NCBI GenBank assembly: GCA_964612185.1
Contig: CAZTCR010000004.1
Span: 43,113 to 107,112 of the forward strand
Length of the DNA: 64,000 nt
Origin: UBA1447 sp964612185
GTDB taxonomy: Bacteria > Bacillota > Clostridia > Oscillospirales > Acutalibacteraceae
Direction of reading: 5' to 3'
Shown piece by piece: positions 26,507-34,298 of this stretch. Numbering within the stretch: position 1 is the stretch's first letter; the number at the start of each line of letters is the position of its first letter. The notes under the pieces were generated by a model, which saw only the letters and a list, made by a program, of their open reading frames with translations, had not been told where the DNA came from and searched no databases. The position numbers and the translations under genes are program-made.

Positions 26507-26606
26507 AATTATTCCCCTTTGTAATTATTCTTTGTCTTTTTACTATATGTTGTGTGTTTTATTATTAGATACGCTATATGTTGTGCCAACTGTGCTGTCT
26601 GCCGCG

Positions 26607-27479
26607 TTAATCGACCAGGCAATTGAGCGCTTTTGCCAGAGACGCTAAATCCTTTTTGTCGTAAAAATCAATCGCAAGCGTACCCGATGGCTTACCGGTT
26701 TGGGTGACCACCTTGACTTTTCTGCCAAGGGCTCCTGCGAGCGCCAGCTCGACTTCGTCAAAATATGCTTCGCGGCGTGTTCTTTCCTTTGCCTTCCCGG
26801 TTTTTGCCCTGCCGGCTGCTTTGGCCAGTTTTTCCACCTCACGCACCGAGATACCCTTGCGCAATATCAGCTGCGCTGTTTGAAGCATCTGCGATTCATC
26901 CTCGAACGCAAGCAGGGAGCGCGCGTGCCCTGCGGATATTTTACCTTGCGAGACATAATCGATGATTTCAGCCGGTAATTTCAACAACCGCAGCGCGTTT
27001 GCCACGGCCGGCCGCGATTTACCGACTTTTTCCGCCGTCTGTTCCTGCGAGAGGGCAAAGGTATCGATGAGTTTTTGGAAACCGAGCGCTTCCTCAATCG
27101 GATTCAGGTCTTCGCGCTGCAGGTTTTCAATCAGCGAGAGTACCATGACTTCATCCTCGCTCAATTCGCGGACAATCACGGGTACTTCAGCCAGGCCGGC
27201 AATACGCGCGGCACGCCAGCGGCGTTCCCCGGCGACCAACTGATAACCGCCGTCCGCCAACGGACGCACCAGCAGCGGCTGAATAATACCATGCTGCGCG
27301 ATGCTCCGGGCGAGTTCGGCGAGCGAATCGTCATCAAAAAGTTTACGCGGCTGATCCCGGTTGGGCTCAATATCCATCAGCTTCAATTTGACTGCGCCGG
27401 CCATCCCGCTATCTTCCAACGCGTTGTCCGCAAACAGCGCATCCAAGCCGCGCCCCAAGCCGCCTATTTTCGGTGCCAT
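26607..27479 (-). CDS. parB: Chromosome partitioning protein ParB
   Basis: A 290-residue CTP-dependent DNA clamp. GLGRGLDALFADN is the typical N-terminal ParA-interaction start. ERRWRAARIAGLAEVPVIVRE forms the CTP-binding ParB/Srx core, and a helix-turn-helix (QEQTAEKVGKSRPAVANALRLLKLP) binds parS. A basic linker and C-terminal dimerisation domain follow. It lies 31 bases downstream of parA, with matching parS sites nearby at 28387 and 30641. Confidence 0.96.
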   Translation of the reverse strand: MAPKIGGLGRGLDALFADNALEDSGMAGAVKLKLMDIEPNRDQPRKLFDDDSLAELARSIAQHGIIQPLLVRPLADGGYQLVAGERRWRAARIAGLAEVPVIVRELSEDEVMVLSLIENLQREDLNPIEEALGFQKLIDTFALSQEQTAEKVGKSRPAVANALRLLKLPAEIIDYVSQGKISAGHARSLLAFEDESQMLQTAQLILRKGISVREVEKLAKAAGRAKTGKAKERTRREAYFDEVELALAGALGRKVKVVTQTGKPSGTLAIDFYDKKDLASLAKALNCLVD

Positions 27480-27510
27480 ATCAACAACATCCTTTCATTA
27501 CGAACAAAAG

Positions 27511-28281
27511 TTAATTTTTACCGTTCATGCGTAAAAACTCCTCCGCGACCGCGTCATACGCGATACTGCCTTTGGAGTTTTTGTCGTAATACATCACCGG
27601 CTGCCCGAAACTCGGCGCCTCGGAAAGCCTTACATTGCGGGGAATGACAGACGAATACACTTTTTTCGGGAAAACGCGTTTTGCGTCGTCCACGACCTGT
27701 ACCGTCAGGTTCAGACGCCCGTCATACATGGTAAAGAGCACGCCCTCGAGTTCAATCAAGGGGTTATACAGTCTTTTGACCTGCCGGACGGTGGAAATCA
27801 ACTGTGAAAGACCCTCCAGCGCATAAAACTCGCACTGAATCGGCACAAAAAATGTGTCCGCCGCGCAAAGGGCGTTTAAAGTTATCATCCCGAGAGAAGG
27901 CGGACAATCCAAAAAGATGAAGTCAAAATTGTTTTTTACCGCCGCGAGCGCGATTTTCAGGCGGAATTCGCGCCTTTCAAAGCTGCCGAGTTCCAGTTCC
28001 GCCCCGGCAAGGTTCATGCTTGACGGCAGAATCCAGACATTCAGGTAAGCGCTCGGGATGATGACCTGCTCGGCGGGTATGCTGTCTATCAGCAGTTCAT
28101 AAACGGATTTTTGCAGACCGCGCTTGTTGACCCCCAGACCGCTGGTGGAATTGCCTTGCGGGTCGATGTCCGCGAGCAGGACTTTATATCCCTTCGCACC
28201 TAGGGCGGCGGCGAGGTTGACGGCGGTGGTTGTTTTGCCCACACCGCCCTTTTGATTGACAATCGCTACGATTTTACCCAC
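27511..28281 (-). CDS. parA: Chromosome partitioning ATPase ParA/Soj
   Basis: A 256-residue deviant Walker ATPase. NQKGGVGKTTTAVNLA is the P-loop with the signature Lys, ADIDPQGNSTSGLG is Walker A', and FIFLDCPPSLGMITLNAL is Walker B. It works with ParB to segregate or organise origin regions. It is the first gene of parA-parB-serS, and a near-perfect parS lies 106 bases upstream of its start. Confidence 0.96.
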   Translation of the reverse strand: MGKIVAIVNQKGGVGKTTTAVNLAAALGAKGYKVLLADIDPQGNSTSGLGVNKRGLQKSVYELLIDSIPAEQVIIPSAYLNVWILPSSMNLAGAELELGSFERREFRLKIALAAVKNNFDFIFLDCPPSLGMITLNALCAADTFFVPIQCEFYALEGLSQLISTVRQVKRLYNPLIELEGVLFTMYDGRLNLTVQVVDDAKRVFPKKVYSSVIPRNVRLSEAPSFGQPVMYYDKNSKGSIAYDAVAEEFLRMNGKN

Positions 28282-28386
28282 ACTATTGTCTCCTTTTGCG
28301 TTAATGAATGCTTATTGTCTTATATTCACTGAATTATAGCACAATAATGGCTGAATTTAAAGGAAATGTTTCCGATTTTTCGAAAA

Positions 28387-28402
28387 TGTTTCATGTGAAA
28401 CA
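28387..28402. promoter_or_regulatory. parS-like site upstream of parA
   Basis: TGTTTCATGTGAAACA differs from the 16-base consensus TGTTTCACGTGAAACA at a single central position. It sits just upstream of parA, where such sites are common. Confidence 0.85.
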
Positions 28403-28407
28403 ATGCC

Positions 28408-28808
28408 AATCCCCCTCCGGCTTCGCCGGTTCATTCTTTGCCTCCCTTCTAAAAAGCTTTAGCTTTTTTAAATGAATGACAAAGTCATTCTATGTGAAAC
28501 GGGAGGGGGACCGCCGCGCGGTGGTGGGATTGCGTTCTATGGGACCTGCCCGCAAGGCGGTAATGCCATTTTAAAATGACATGGGGATTGCGTCTTTTTC
28601 ACTACCTCTCAGTCACTGCGGTGACAGCTCCCCTAATATAGGGGAGCCAAGGGATGGCATTTTCCACCCTTGCCTCTCCAAAGGCGCATATTACGCGGTT
28701 GCACATGCGCCATGGGCAGAGAGAGGTGTCTGCCCGGCAGACGGAGAGGTCGAAATCCTCAGTCGCCCCCGGGGGCGACAGCTCCTTTGAAAAAGGAGCC
28801 TGAATACG
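28408..28808. repeat. Tandem 0.4-kb intergenic repeat, copy 1
   Basis: It starts AATCCCCCTCCGGCTTCGCC and ends near AAAAAGGAGCCTGAATACG. The last about 305 bases (from 28501) are nearly identical to 28910-29215. It includes many small inverted repeats, such as AGCTCCCCTAATATAGGGGAGC-type and AAAAGCTTTAGCTTTT-type hairpins. There is no credible gene inside. Confidence 0.85.
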
Positions 28809-29215
28809 CAATCCCCCTCCGGCTTCGCCGGTTTCCCCCTTTAACAAGGGGGATTCTGGCTGGATGGCCCTTGCCTCCCGCTGTGCTTTTTATAAGCACA
28901 GTGTTAAACGGGAGGGGGACCGCCGCGCGGTGGTGGGATTGCGTTCTATGGGACCTGCCCGCAAGGCGGTAATGCCATTTTAAAATGACATGGGGATTGC
29001 GTCTTTTCGCTACCTCTCAGTCACTGCGGTGACAGCTCCCCTAAGATAGGGGAGCCAAGGAATGGCAGTTTCCCGCCTTGCCTCGCCAAAGGCGCATATT
29101 ACGCGGTTGCACATGCGCCATGGGCAGAGAGAGGTGTCTACTTGGCAGACGGAGAGGTGGAAATCCTCAGTGGCCGCCAGGGCGACAGCTCCTTTGAAAA
29201 AGGAGCCTGAATACG
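28809..29215. repeat. Tandem 0.4-kb intergenic repeat, copy 2
   Basis: A direct copy of the preceding unit. The first about 100 bases differ: CTGTGCTTTTTATAAGCACAG replaces the AAAAGCTTT hairpin. The remainder differs at only about a dozen positions. With copy 1 it fills most of the 1.1-kb gap between parA and rsmG. Confidence 0.85.
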
Positions 29216-29393
29216 ACTCCCTCCGTCAAGCCGAGCTTGCCACCTCCCTCAAGAGGGAGGCAGGGGTTTTAATCCGCAAAATGCGTTCACTTTTTTGTCT
29301 CCCTCTTGAGGGGGATGTCGACCGCAGTCGACAGGAGGAGCTCCTGTGGCATTTATCGGCCGCTGCCGACAGGGAGAGTATCAAAATCCAGAG
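29216..29393. repeat. Further composite inverted repeats
   Basis: This stretch contains CCTCCCTCAAGAGGGAGG, a GTCGACCGCAGTCGAC palindrome and an AGGAGGAGCTCCT palindrome. No start-and-RBS combination supports a gene. It belongs to the same class of hairpin-rich intergenic filler as the tandem units before it. Confidence 0.6.
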
Positions 29394-29421
29394 AAAAAAG
29401 CCTCCCCATCAGGAAGGCCTA
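29394..29421 (-). terminator. Terminator after rsmG
   Basis: On the minus strand, GCCTTCC pairs with GGGAGGC around a short TGAT-G loop and is followed by six Ts. It lies 22 bases past the rsmG stop codon and closes the long mre-mnm transcript. Confidence 0.8.
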
Positions 29422-29443
29422 TAAATACTGCATATTTCTCTCG

Positions 29444-30160
29444 TTACAGCGGCTTCTTCGCAATAAGTGCTGAAGCACGCGGATACTTATATGGCGACGG
29501 ATATTGCCGTTCGATGATGATCAGGTTTCGTTCCCCCGCATCTTTCAGTTGATAAGTTTTAACGCCCCGGACAAACCCGCCAAGCGTTTTAATCGCGGGT
29601 TTTGCCGCACGAAGTTCCTCTTGCGCGTTGGAGCCTTTCATCGCGACAAATTTACCCCCCATTTTTACAAACGGCAGGCAATATTCGCTCAATTCATTCA
29701 TTCCCGCGACCGCCCTGGCGGCGGCAAGATCAAATTTCTCCCTGAATTCCGGCTTTCTGGCAGCTTCCTCTGCCCTGGCGTGAACGGTCAAGGCGTTGAG
29801 ACCAAGCTCGGTTAGGACGGTTTTCAGGAACTCGAGCTTCTTTTTGGTCGAATCCAGCAGGGTTAGCGCTAAATCTTGACGCCCAATCAGCAGCGCAATG
29901 CCGGGGAGACCCGCGCCGGTGCCGACATCAATGACCTTTGCGCCTTTCGGCAGTTCCAGTGCAGAGAACAGCGAAAGACTGTCCATGAAATGCTTGATAA
30001 CAATATCGTCCGGCTCCGTGATAGCAGTCAGATTCATGACCTTATTTGTTTCAATGATCATGGCCGCGTAACGGTCAAACCGGTTAAGCGCGGTTTCATC
30101 AAGGTTGACGCCAACCCGCGCGGCGCCATTTTTCAGTAATTCCAAATTAATTGTTGCCAT
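29444..30160 (-). CDS. rsmG: 16S rRNA (guanine-N7) methyltransferase G
   Basis: A 238-residue SAM-dependent enzyme that methylates G527 of 16S rRNA. The SAM loop VIDVGTGAGLPGIAL and the following LLDSTKKKLEFL are characteristic, as is NLTAITEPDDIVIKHFMDSL in the N-terminal part. It lies 99 bases downstream of mnmG, the conserved order in bacteria, and is followed by a terminator. Confidence 0.96.
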   Translation of the reverse strand: MATINLELLKNGAARVGVNLDETALNRFDRYAAMIIETNKVMNLTAITEPDDIVIKHFMDSLSLFSALELPKGAKVIDVGTGAGLPGIALLIGRQDLALTLLDSTKKKLEFLKTVLTELGLNALTVHARAEEAARKPEFREKFDLAAARAVAGMNELSEYCLPFVKMGGKFVAMKGSNAQEELRAAKPAIKTLGGFVRGVKTYQLKDAGERNLIIIERQYPSPYKYPRASALIAKKPL

Positions 30161-30259
30161 TGCAGGACCAAACCTTTCCCGGAAATTGTGCGGTGTTGAC
30201 AGGCGACACCCCTTCGCTTCACTACACGACTAAAAAGCGGAAGCCGGCTGTTCGAAAAG

Positions 30260-32140
30260 TTATTTCCCCAACTTTCCTTCCTTTTCAAGCCAAATGAGCA
30301 GCACGGAGATATCGGCCGGGCTGACACCGGATATCCTGGACGCCTGTCCGACATTCAGCGGGCGGACTTTTTTCAGCTTTTCCCGTGCTTCCAGGCGCAG
30401 CCCGGTAATTTTAGCGTAATCCAGCCCCTCTTCAAGGGGTTTAACCTCCAAACGGCGCATTTCATCAATTTGCGCCTGCTGGCGTTTGATATAGCCTTCA
30501 TATTTGATATCTATTTCCACTTGCTCAAAAATATCTTCCGTCAAGCCGGGGCGGTTCTTGTCAAAGGGTGTCAGTGCCGCATAATCGAGCTGGGGGCGTT
30601 TGAGCAGTTCTTCCAGGCGCACACCGGTAGTCAGCGGCGCTGTTTCACGTGAAACAAGCAGCGTATTCAGTTGTGTTGAGGGTGAAATAACCTCGCGGCG
30701 TACGCGTTCGCGCTCAGTTTCAATCTTTTTCACCTTTTCTAAAAACCGTTCATAGCGCGCCGGGGATATCAGTCCGATATGAAAGCCCGCTTCGGTCAAG
30801 CGGCGGTCTGCATTGTCCTGCCTTAAAATCAACCGGTATTCGGAGCGTGATGTCATCATCCGGTAGGGATCCGAGCAGCCTTTGGTGACCAGGTCATCAA
30901 TGAGCGTACCGATATAGGAACTCGCGCGGTCTAATATAAACGGCGCCACTCCCCTCACGCGGCCGGCGGCATTTATGCCGGCAATCAGCCCCTGCGCGGC
31001 AGCTTCCTCATAGCCGCTTGAGCCATTAAATTGCCCGGCGCCGTACAAACCGGCGAAATCCAGAAACTCAAGCGTCGGGCGCAGCGCAAGCGGATCCACA
31101 CAGTCGTATTCAATCGCATAGGCGGTGCGCATGACGCGGCAATTTTCCAACCCCGGAATGCTGTGCAGAAAGGCTACTTGCACATCTTCCGGCAGGGAGG
31201 AGGACAGTCCTTGCAGATAAAGCTCCTCGGTATCGGCCCCGCATGGCTCGATAAAGATTTGATGACGCTCTTTTTCCGCAAAACGGACGATTTTATCCTC
31301 AATACTCGGGCAATACCGCGGCCCGACTCCGTCGATTTTGCCGCCGTAAAGGGGAGACCGGTGCAGGTTCTCCATAATAATGCTTTTTGTCTGTTCGTTT
31401 GTATAAGTGATATAACACAATTCTTTATTCTCAATTGGAACTTTATTGTCAAAAGAGAATGCTGTAGTTTTCTCGTCACCGGGTTGTGGTTCCATTTTGG
31501 TAATATCCACGCTTCGCCTGTTCACGCGGGACGGCGTACCCGTCTTAAAACGGCGTGTCGGTATCCCGAGTGTTTTGAGTGACGCAGCCAATTCATTGGC
31601 CGGGAACATGCCGTCGGGACCGCTTGAGTAGGAAACATCACCTACCGTAACCTTACCGGCGAGGAAGGTGCCCGTGGCTAAAATGACACAATCGGCAGTG
31701 TACAGTGCTTCCAGCCTTGTTTTGACTTGCCAGCGGCCATTGCCGCCTCTTTTAATATCCGTTATCTCCGCCTGAATCAAGTCCAGGTTGTCCTGCTGTT
31801 CCAAAATATGCTTCATTTGGATAGAGTAGGTTCTGCGGTCAATTTGCGCGCGCAGGCTGTGTACCGCGGGACCCTTGCCCAAATTCAGCATGCGGCTCTG
31901 GAGGGTGTTGCGGTCGGCCGTTTTGCCCATCTCGCCCCCGAGCGCGTCAATTTCACGAACCAAATGCCCTTTTGAGGTGCCGCCGATAGACGGGTTGCAC
32001 GCCATGTTGCCCACCCAGTCGAGGTTAATGGTGAAAACGGAGGTTTGGCAGCCCAGGCGCGCCGCGGCAAGCCCCGCTTCAATGCCGGCGTGGCCTGCCC
32101 CGATGACAACTATTTCATAATGTTTTGCGAAATATTCCAT
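30260..32140 (-). CDS. mnmG: tRNA uridine-5-carboxymethylaminomethyl modification enzyme MnmG
   Basis: A 626-residue FAD enzyme. It opens with the dinucleotide-binding VVIGAGHAGIEAGLAAARLG. NPSIGGTSKGHLVREIDALGG and GTFLAGKV are family signatures, as is the C-terminal helical domain for MnmE binding. With MnmE it makes cmnm5U34 in wobble tRNAs. A perfect parS site lies inside the coding sequence at 30641-30656. mnmE ends 12 bases upstream. Confidence 0.97.
   Translation of the reverse strand: MEYFAKHYEIVVIGAGHAGIEAGLAAARLGCQTSVFTINLDWVGNMACNPSIGGTSKGHLVREIDALGGEMGKTADRNTLQSRMLNLGKGPAVHSLRAQIDRRTYSIQMKHILEQQDNLDLIQAEITDIKRGGNGRWQVKTRLEALYTADCVILATGTFLAGKVTVGDVSYSSGPDGMFPANELAASLKTLGIPTRRFKTGTPSRVNRRSVDITKMEPQPGDEKTTAFSFDNKVPIENKELCYITYTNEQTKSIIMENLHRSPLYGGKIDGVGPRYCPSIEDKIVRFAEKERHQIFIEPCGADTEELYLQGLSSSLPEDVQVAFLHSIPGLENCRVMRTAYAIEYDCVDPLALRPTLEFLDFAGLYGAGQFNGSSGYEEAAAQGLIAGINAAGRVRGVAPFILDRASSYIGTLIDDLVTKGCSDPYRMMTSRSEYRLILRQDNADRRLTEAGFHIGLISPARYERFLEKVKKIETERERVRREVISPSTQLNTLLVSRETAPLTTGVRLEELLKRPQLDYAALTPFDKNRPGLTEDIFEQVEIDIKYEGYIKRQQAQIDEMRRLEVKPLEEGLDYAKITGLRLEAREKLKKVRPLNVGQASRISGVSPADISVLLIWLEKEGKLGK
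30641..30656. promoter_or_regulatory. Perfect parS site inside mnmG
   Basis: TGTTTCACGTGAAACA matches the 16-base parS consensus at every position. ParB is encoded 3 kb away. parS sites inside origin-proximal genes are known in other Bacillota. Confidence 0.93.
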
Positions 32141-32152
32141 TGGGCCTCCAAT

Positions 32153-33520
32153 TTACTTCCCCACGCAAAAGCTGTTGAATATCTCATTCACCACGGCTTC
32201 GCCGGCCTTTTCGCCGGTCAACTCCAATAGCGCTTCAATGGCCTCATCGACGCAGACGCCCGCGGCGTCCGGTGAATCGGCAGACAAAGCATCGAGCGCG
32301 TCACCGATGCATCTGAAAGCGCGCGCGCAGCAACCGCGCTGCCTTTCATTGGCAAGCAAGGCAGCACAGGGGTCGAAATTGTCCGTACCCAGCAGACGGG
32401 CAGCGGCGGCGGCAAGTTTTTCCAGCCCTTCGCCGCTCACTGCGGATATTTCCACTGTTTCGGCCGCGATGCTGTTGATATAAGCAAGATCCAGCGATCT
32501 GGGTAAATCCGTTTTGTTGATGACGGCGATGGTCAGTTTTTGCCGGCAGTGTTCCAGCAAAACCTTGTCATCTCTTGTCAGTTCATCTGAACCGTCAAAC
32601 ACGGCAAGAACCAAACCTGCTCGGCTCAGCTTTTTCAGCGCGCGTTCGACGCCGATGCTTTCCACCGGGTTGTCTGTTTCCCGCATTCCTGCAGTATCCG
32701 CCAGGCGCAGCACAAGTCCGCCGAGCCGGACGGTTTCCTCCACGACATCCCGCGTGGTGCCGGCATATTCGGTGACGATTGAGCGCTCAAACCCGGTCAG
32801 CAGATTCATCAGTGTCGACTTGCCTACATTGGGGCGCCCCACAATCGCGGTTTCCACCCCTTGCGTCGCCGCCTGCCCGGCATCAAAGCTGCCCAACAAC
32901 TCTGCCAGCTGTGTTTTCACCCGTAAGAACAGCGCAGTCAAATTGTCCGCCGCCGGTTCCTCGATATCCTCATCGGGGTAATCCACCCGCGCGGACATCT
33001 GCGCCGCAGCAGAGATCAATTCGCCGGCCAAAGCACCTATTTTTTTCGCCAGGTTGCCTTCGAGCGCGTGCAGCGCCGCTTGCGCGGCCTGCTCACCCTG
33101 CGCGGCAACCATTGACAGGACCGCTTCGGCCTGGGCAAGCTCAATTTTTCCGTTCAGGTACGCCCTTTTGGTGAATTCACCGGGACCCGCCGGTTCCGCC
33201 CCGGCACACAGCACCGCACGCAGGACGCGCTGCGTGATATATAAACCGCCGTGGCAGCATATTTCCGCGGTATCTTCACCCGTATAACTATGGGGAGAGC
33301 GAAAAACGAGGCAAACTGCCTCGTCTACAGCCAATTCTCCGTCCCAAACCAACCCGTGGTATGCCCGGTAACCTTCTGAGTGCCTGAGAAGCAGACCGTT
33401 TGTTGCTTTAAATGCACTATCCGCAACCGTCAAGGCATTCATCCCGGATATCCTGATAATTCCGATGCCGCCCGCCGCCTGCGGCGTCGCTATTGCGGCA
33501 ATTGTTCGCGCGTCCGGCAT
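32153..33520 (-). CDS. mnmE: tRNA modification GTPase MnmE
   Basis: A 455-residue protein. The N-terminal folate-binding domain (TIAAIATPQAAGGIGIIRISG) is followed by helices and an inserted G domain with GRPNVGKSTLMNLL (P-loop), AGTTRDVV (switch), DTAGMRETDN and NKTD. It ends in CVGK, the conserved C-terminal Cys motif. It partners MnmG, encoded 12 bases downstream. The upstream neighbour is a MinD-like gene rather than jag/yidC. Confidence 0.97.
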   Translation of the reverse strand: MPDARTIAAIATPQAAGGIGIIRISGMNALTVADSAFKATNGLLLRHSEGYRAYHGLVWDGELAVDEAVCLVFRSPHSYTGEDTAEICCHGGLYITQRVLRAVLCAGAEPAGPGEFTKRAYLNGKIELAQAEAVLSMVAAQGEQAAQAALHALEGNLAKKIGALAGELISAAAQMSARVDYPDEDIEEPAADNLTALFLRVKTQLAELLGSFDAGQAATQGVETAIVGRPNVGKSTLMNLLTGFERSIVTEYAGTTRDVVEETVRLGGLVLRLADTAGMRETDNPVESIGVERALKKLSRAGLVLAVFDGSDELTRDDKVLLEHCRQKLTIAVINKTDLPRSLDLAYINSIAAETVEISAVSGEGLEKLAAAAARLLGTDNFDPCAALLANERQRGCCARAFRCIGDALDALSADSPDAAGVCVDEAIEALLELTGEKAGEAVVNEIFNSFCVGK

Positions 33521-33539
33521 CCCGGCACCTCCGTTATAT

Positions 33540-34262
33540 TTATAGTTTTAGCGGGAGGCTTTCACCCTCCAACCGTCTCGCAATCCTGTTGTAGGCCCGG
33601 CCGGCCGGTGTGTGCCGGTCAAACGGCCTCCCGGTTGTGGCGCAGTAAGCGATTTCAGCGTCTTCCGGTACGACGCCCAGCAACTGAAGACCCGCGGCGT
33701 CAATCACCTCGTCAATATTCAGCAGCCTGCCCTTGAATACCGCTTTTTTTCTCAGCCGGTTGATCACAAGCCGCGGATTGCCGATACCCATTTCTATCAT
33801 TTCCCCCGCAGCGGCCCCCGCGCCGCGGACACAGACCTCGTCCGGTGTCGCAACAACAATTCCGCTGTCCGCTGCCCCGGCCGCAAGCCGGAACCCGCCC
33901 GATATGCCGGCGGGTGAATCGATGAATATATAGTCAAAATGCGCGTTGAAACTTTTTACCAGTTCTCTGAAATTTTCCCGCGTGAAGGTGTCGTGGTAAG
34001 CCGCCGGCGCGGGGAGCAGTATCAGACCGTTGGTCTTGAGCATTGCCTGCTGCGGCTCACAGCGGTTAAGAATCATGTCGCCCCAATCAAAAACAACCTG
34101 TTCCCGTACACCGAGCATCAAATCCAGGCTGCGCAGGCCGGTGTCGCAATCAATGGCAAGCACGCGCTTACCCAACCCTGCAAGGGTGCTTGCGAGCCCG
34201 ACGGTGAGCGTCGATTTGCCAACGCCGCCCTTGCCGGAAGCCACCACAATTTTTTTTGCCAC
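33540..34262 (-). CDS. minD: MinD-like ATPase lacking a clear membrane-targeting tail
   Basis: A 240-residue deviant Walker ATPase: SGKGGVGKSTLTVGLAS, AIDCDTGLRSLDLMLG and FIFIDSPAGISGG. These match MinD better than ParA (TGLRSLDLMLG). MinD normally places the division septum and ends with an amphipathic helix that binds the membrane. Here the protein stops at RIARRLEGESLPLKL, where relatives continue 15 to 25 residues. No minC or minE is nearby. It sits between PBP2 and mnmE, with gaps of 36 and 19 bases. It may use a partner for the membrane, or have a different cargo. Confidence 0.85.
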   Translation of the reverse strand: MAKKIVVASGKGGVGKSTLTVGLASTLAGLGKRVLAIDCDTGLRSLDLMLGVREQVVFDWGDMILNRCEPQQAMLKTNGLILLPAPAAYHDTFTRENFRELVKSFNAHFDYIFIDSPAGISGGFRLAAGAADSGIVVATPDEVCVRGAGAAAGEMIEMGIGNPRLVINRLRKKAVFKGRLLNIDEVIDAAGLQLLGVVPEDAEIAYCATTGRPFDRHTPAGRAYNRIARRLEGESLPLKL

Positions 34263-34298
34263 TTAGCGCCCCCGCCTTTCCCGGAATATAATTTCATG

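Noticed and set aside
26507..26606. T-box leader for serS
   Set aside because: serS is transcribed from the other end of this gap with only about 100 bases, and neither the conserved T-box sequence nor a specifier stem is visible.
28408..29215. CRISPR array
   Set aside because: The repeated unit is about 400 bases with internal hairpins and only two copies. There are no short regular repeats with unique spacers and no cas genes.
28581..29424. Short ORFs in the repeat block (60-120 residues)
   Set aside because: They arise from repeated hairpin sequence, lack ribosome binding sites and encode low-complexity peptides.
28282..29443. Replication origin between parA and rsmG
   Set aside because: No dnaA gene, no cluster of DnaA boxes and no AT-rich unwinding region were seen; the sequence is hairpin repeats.
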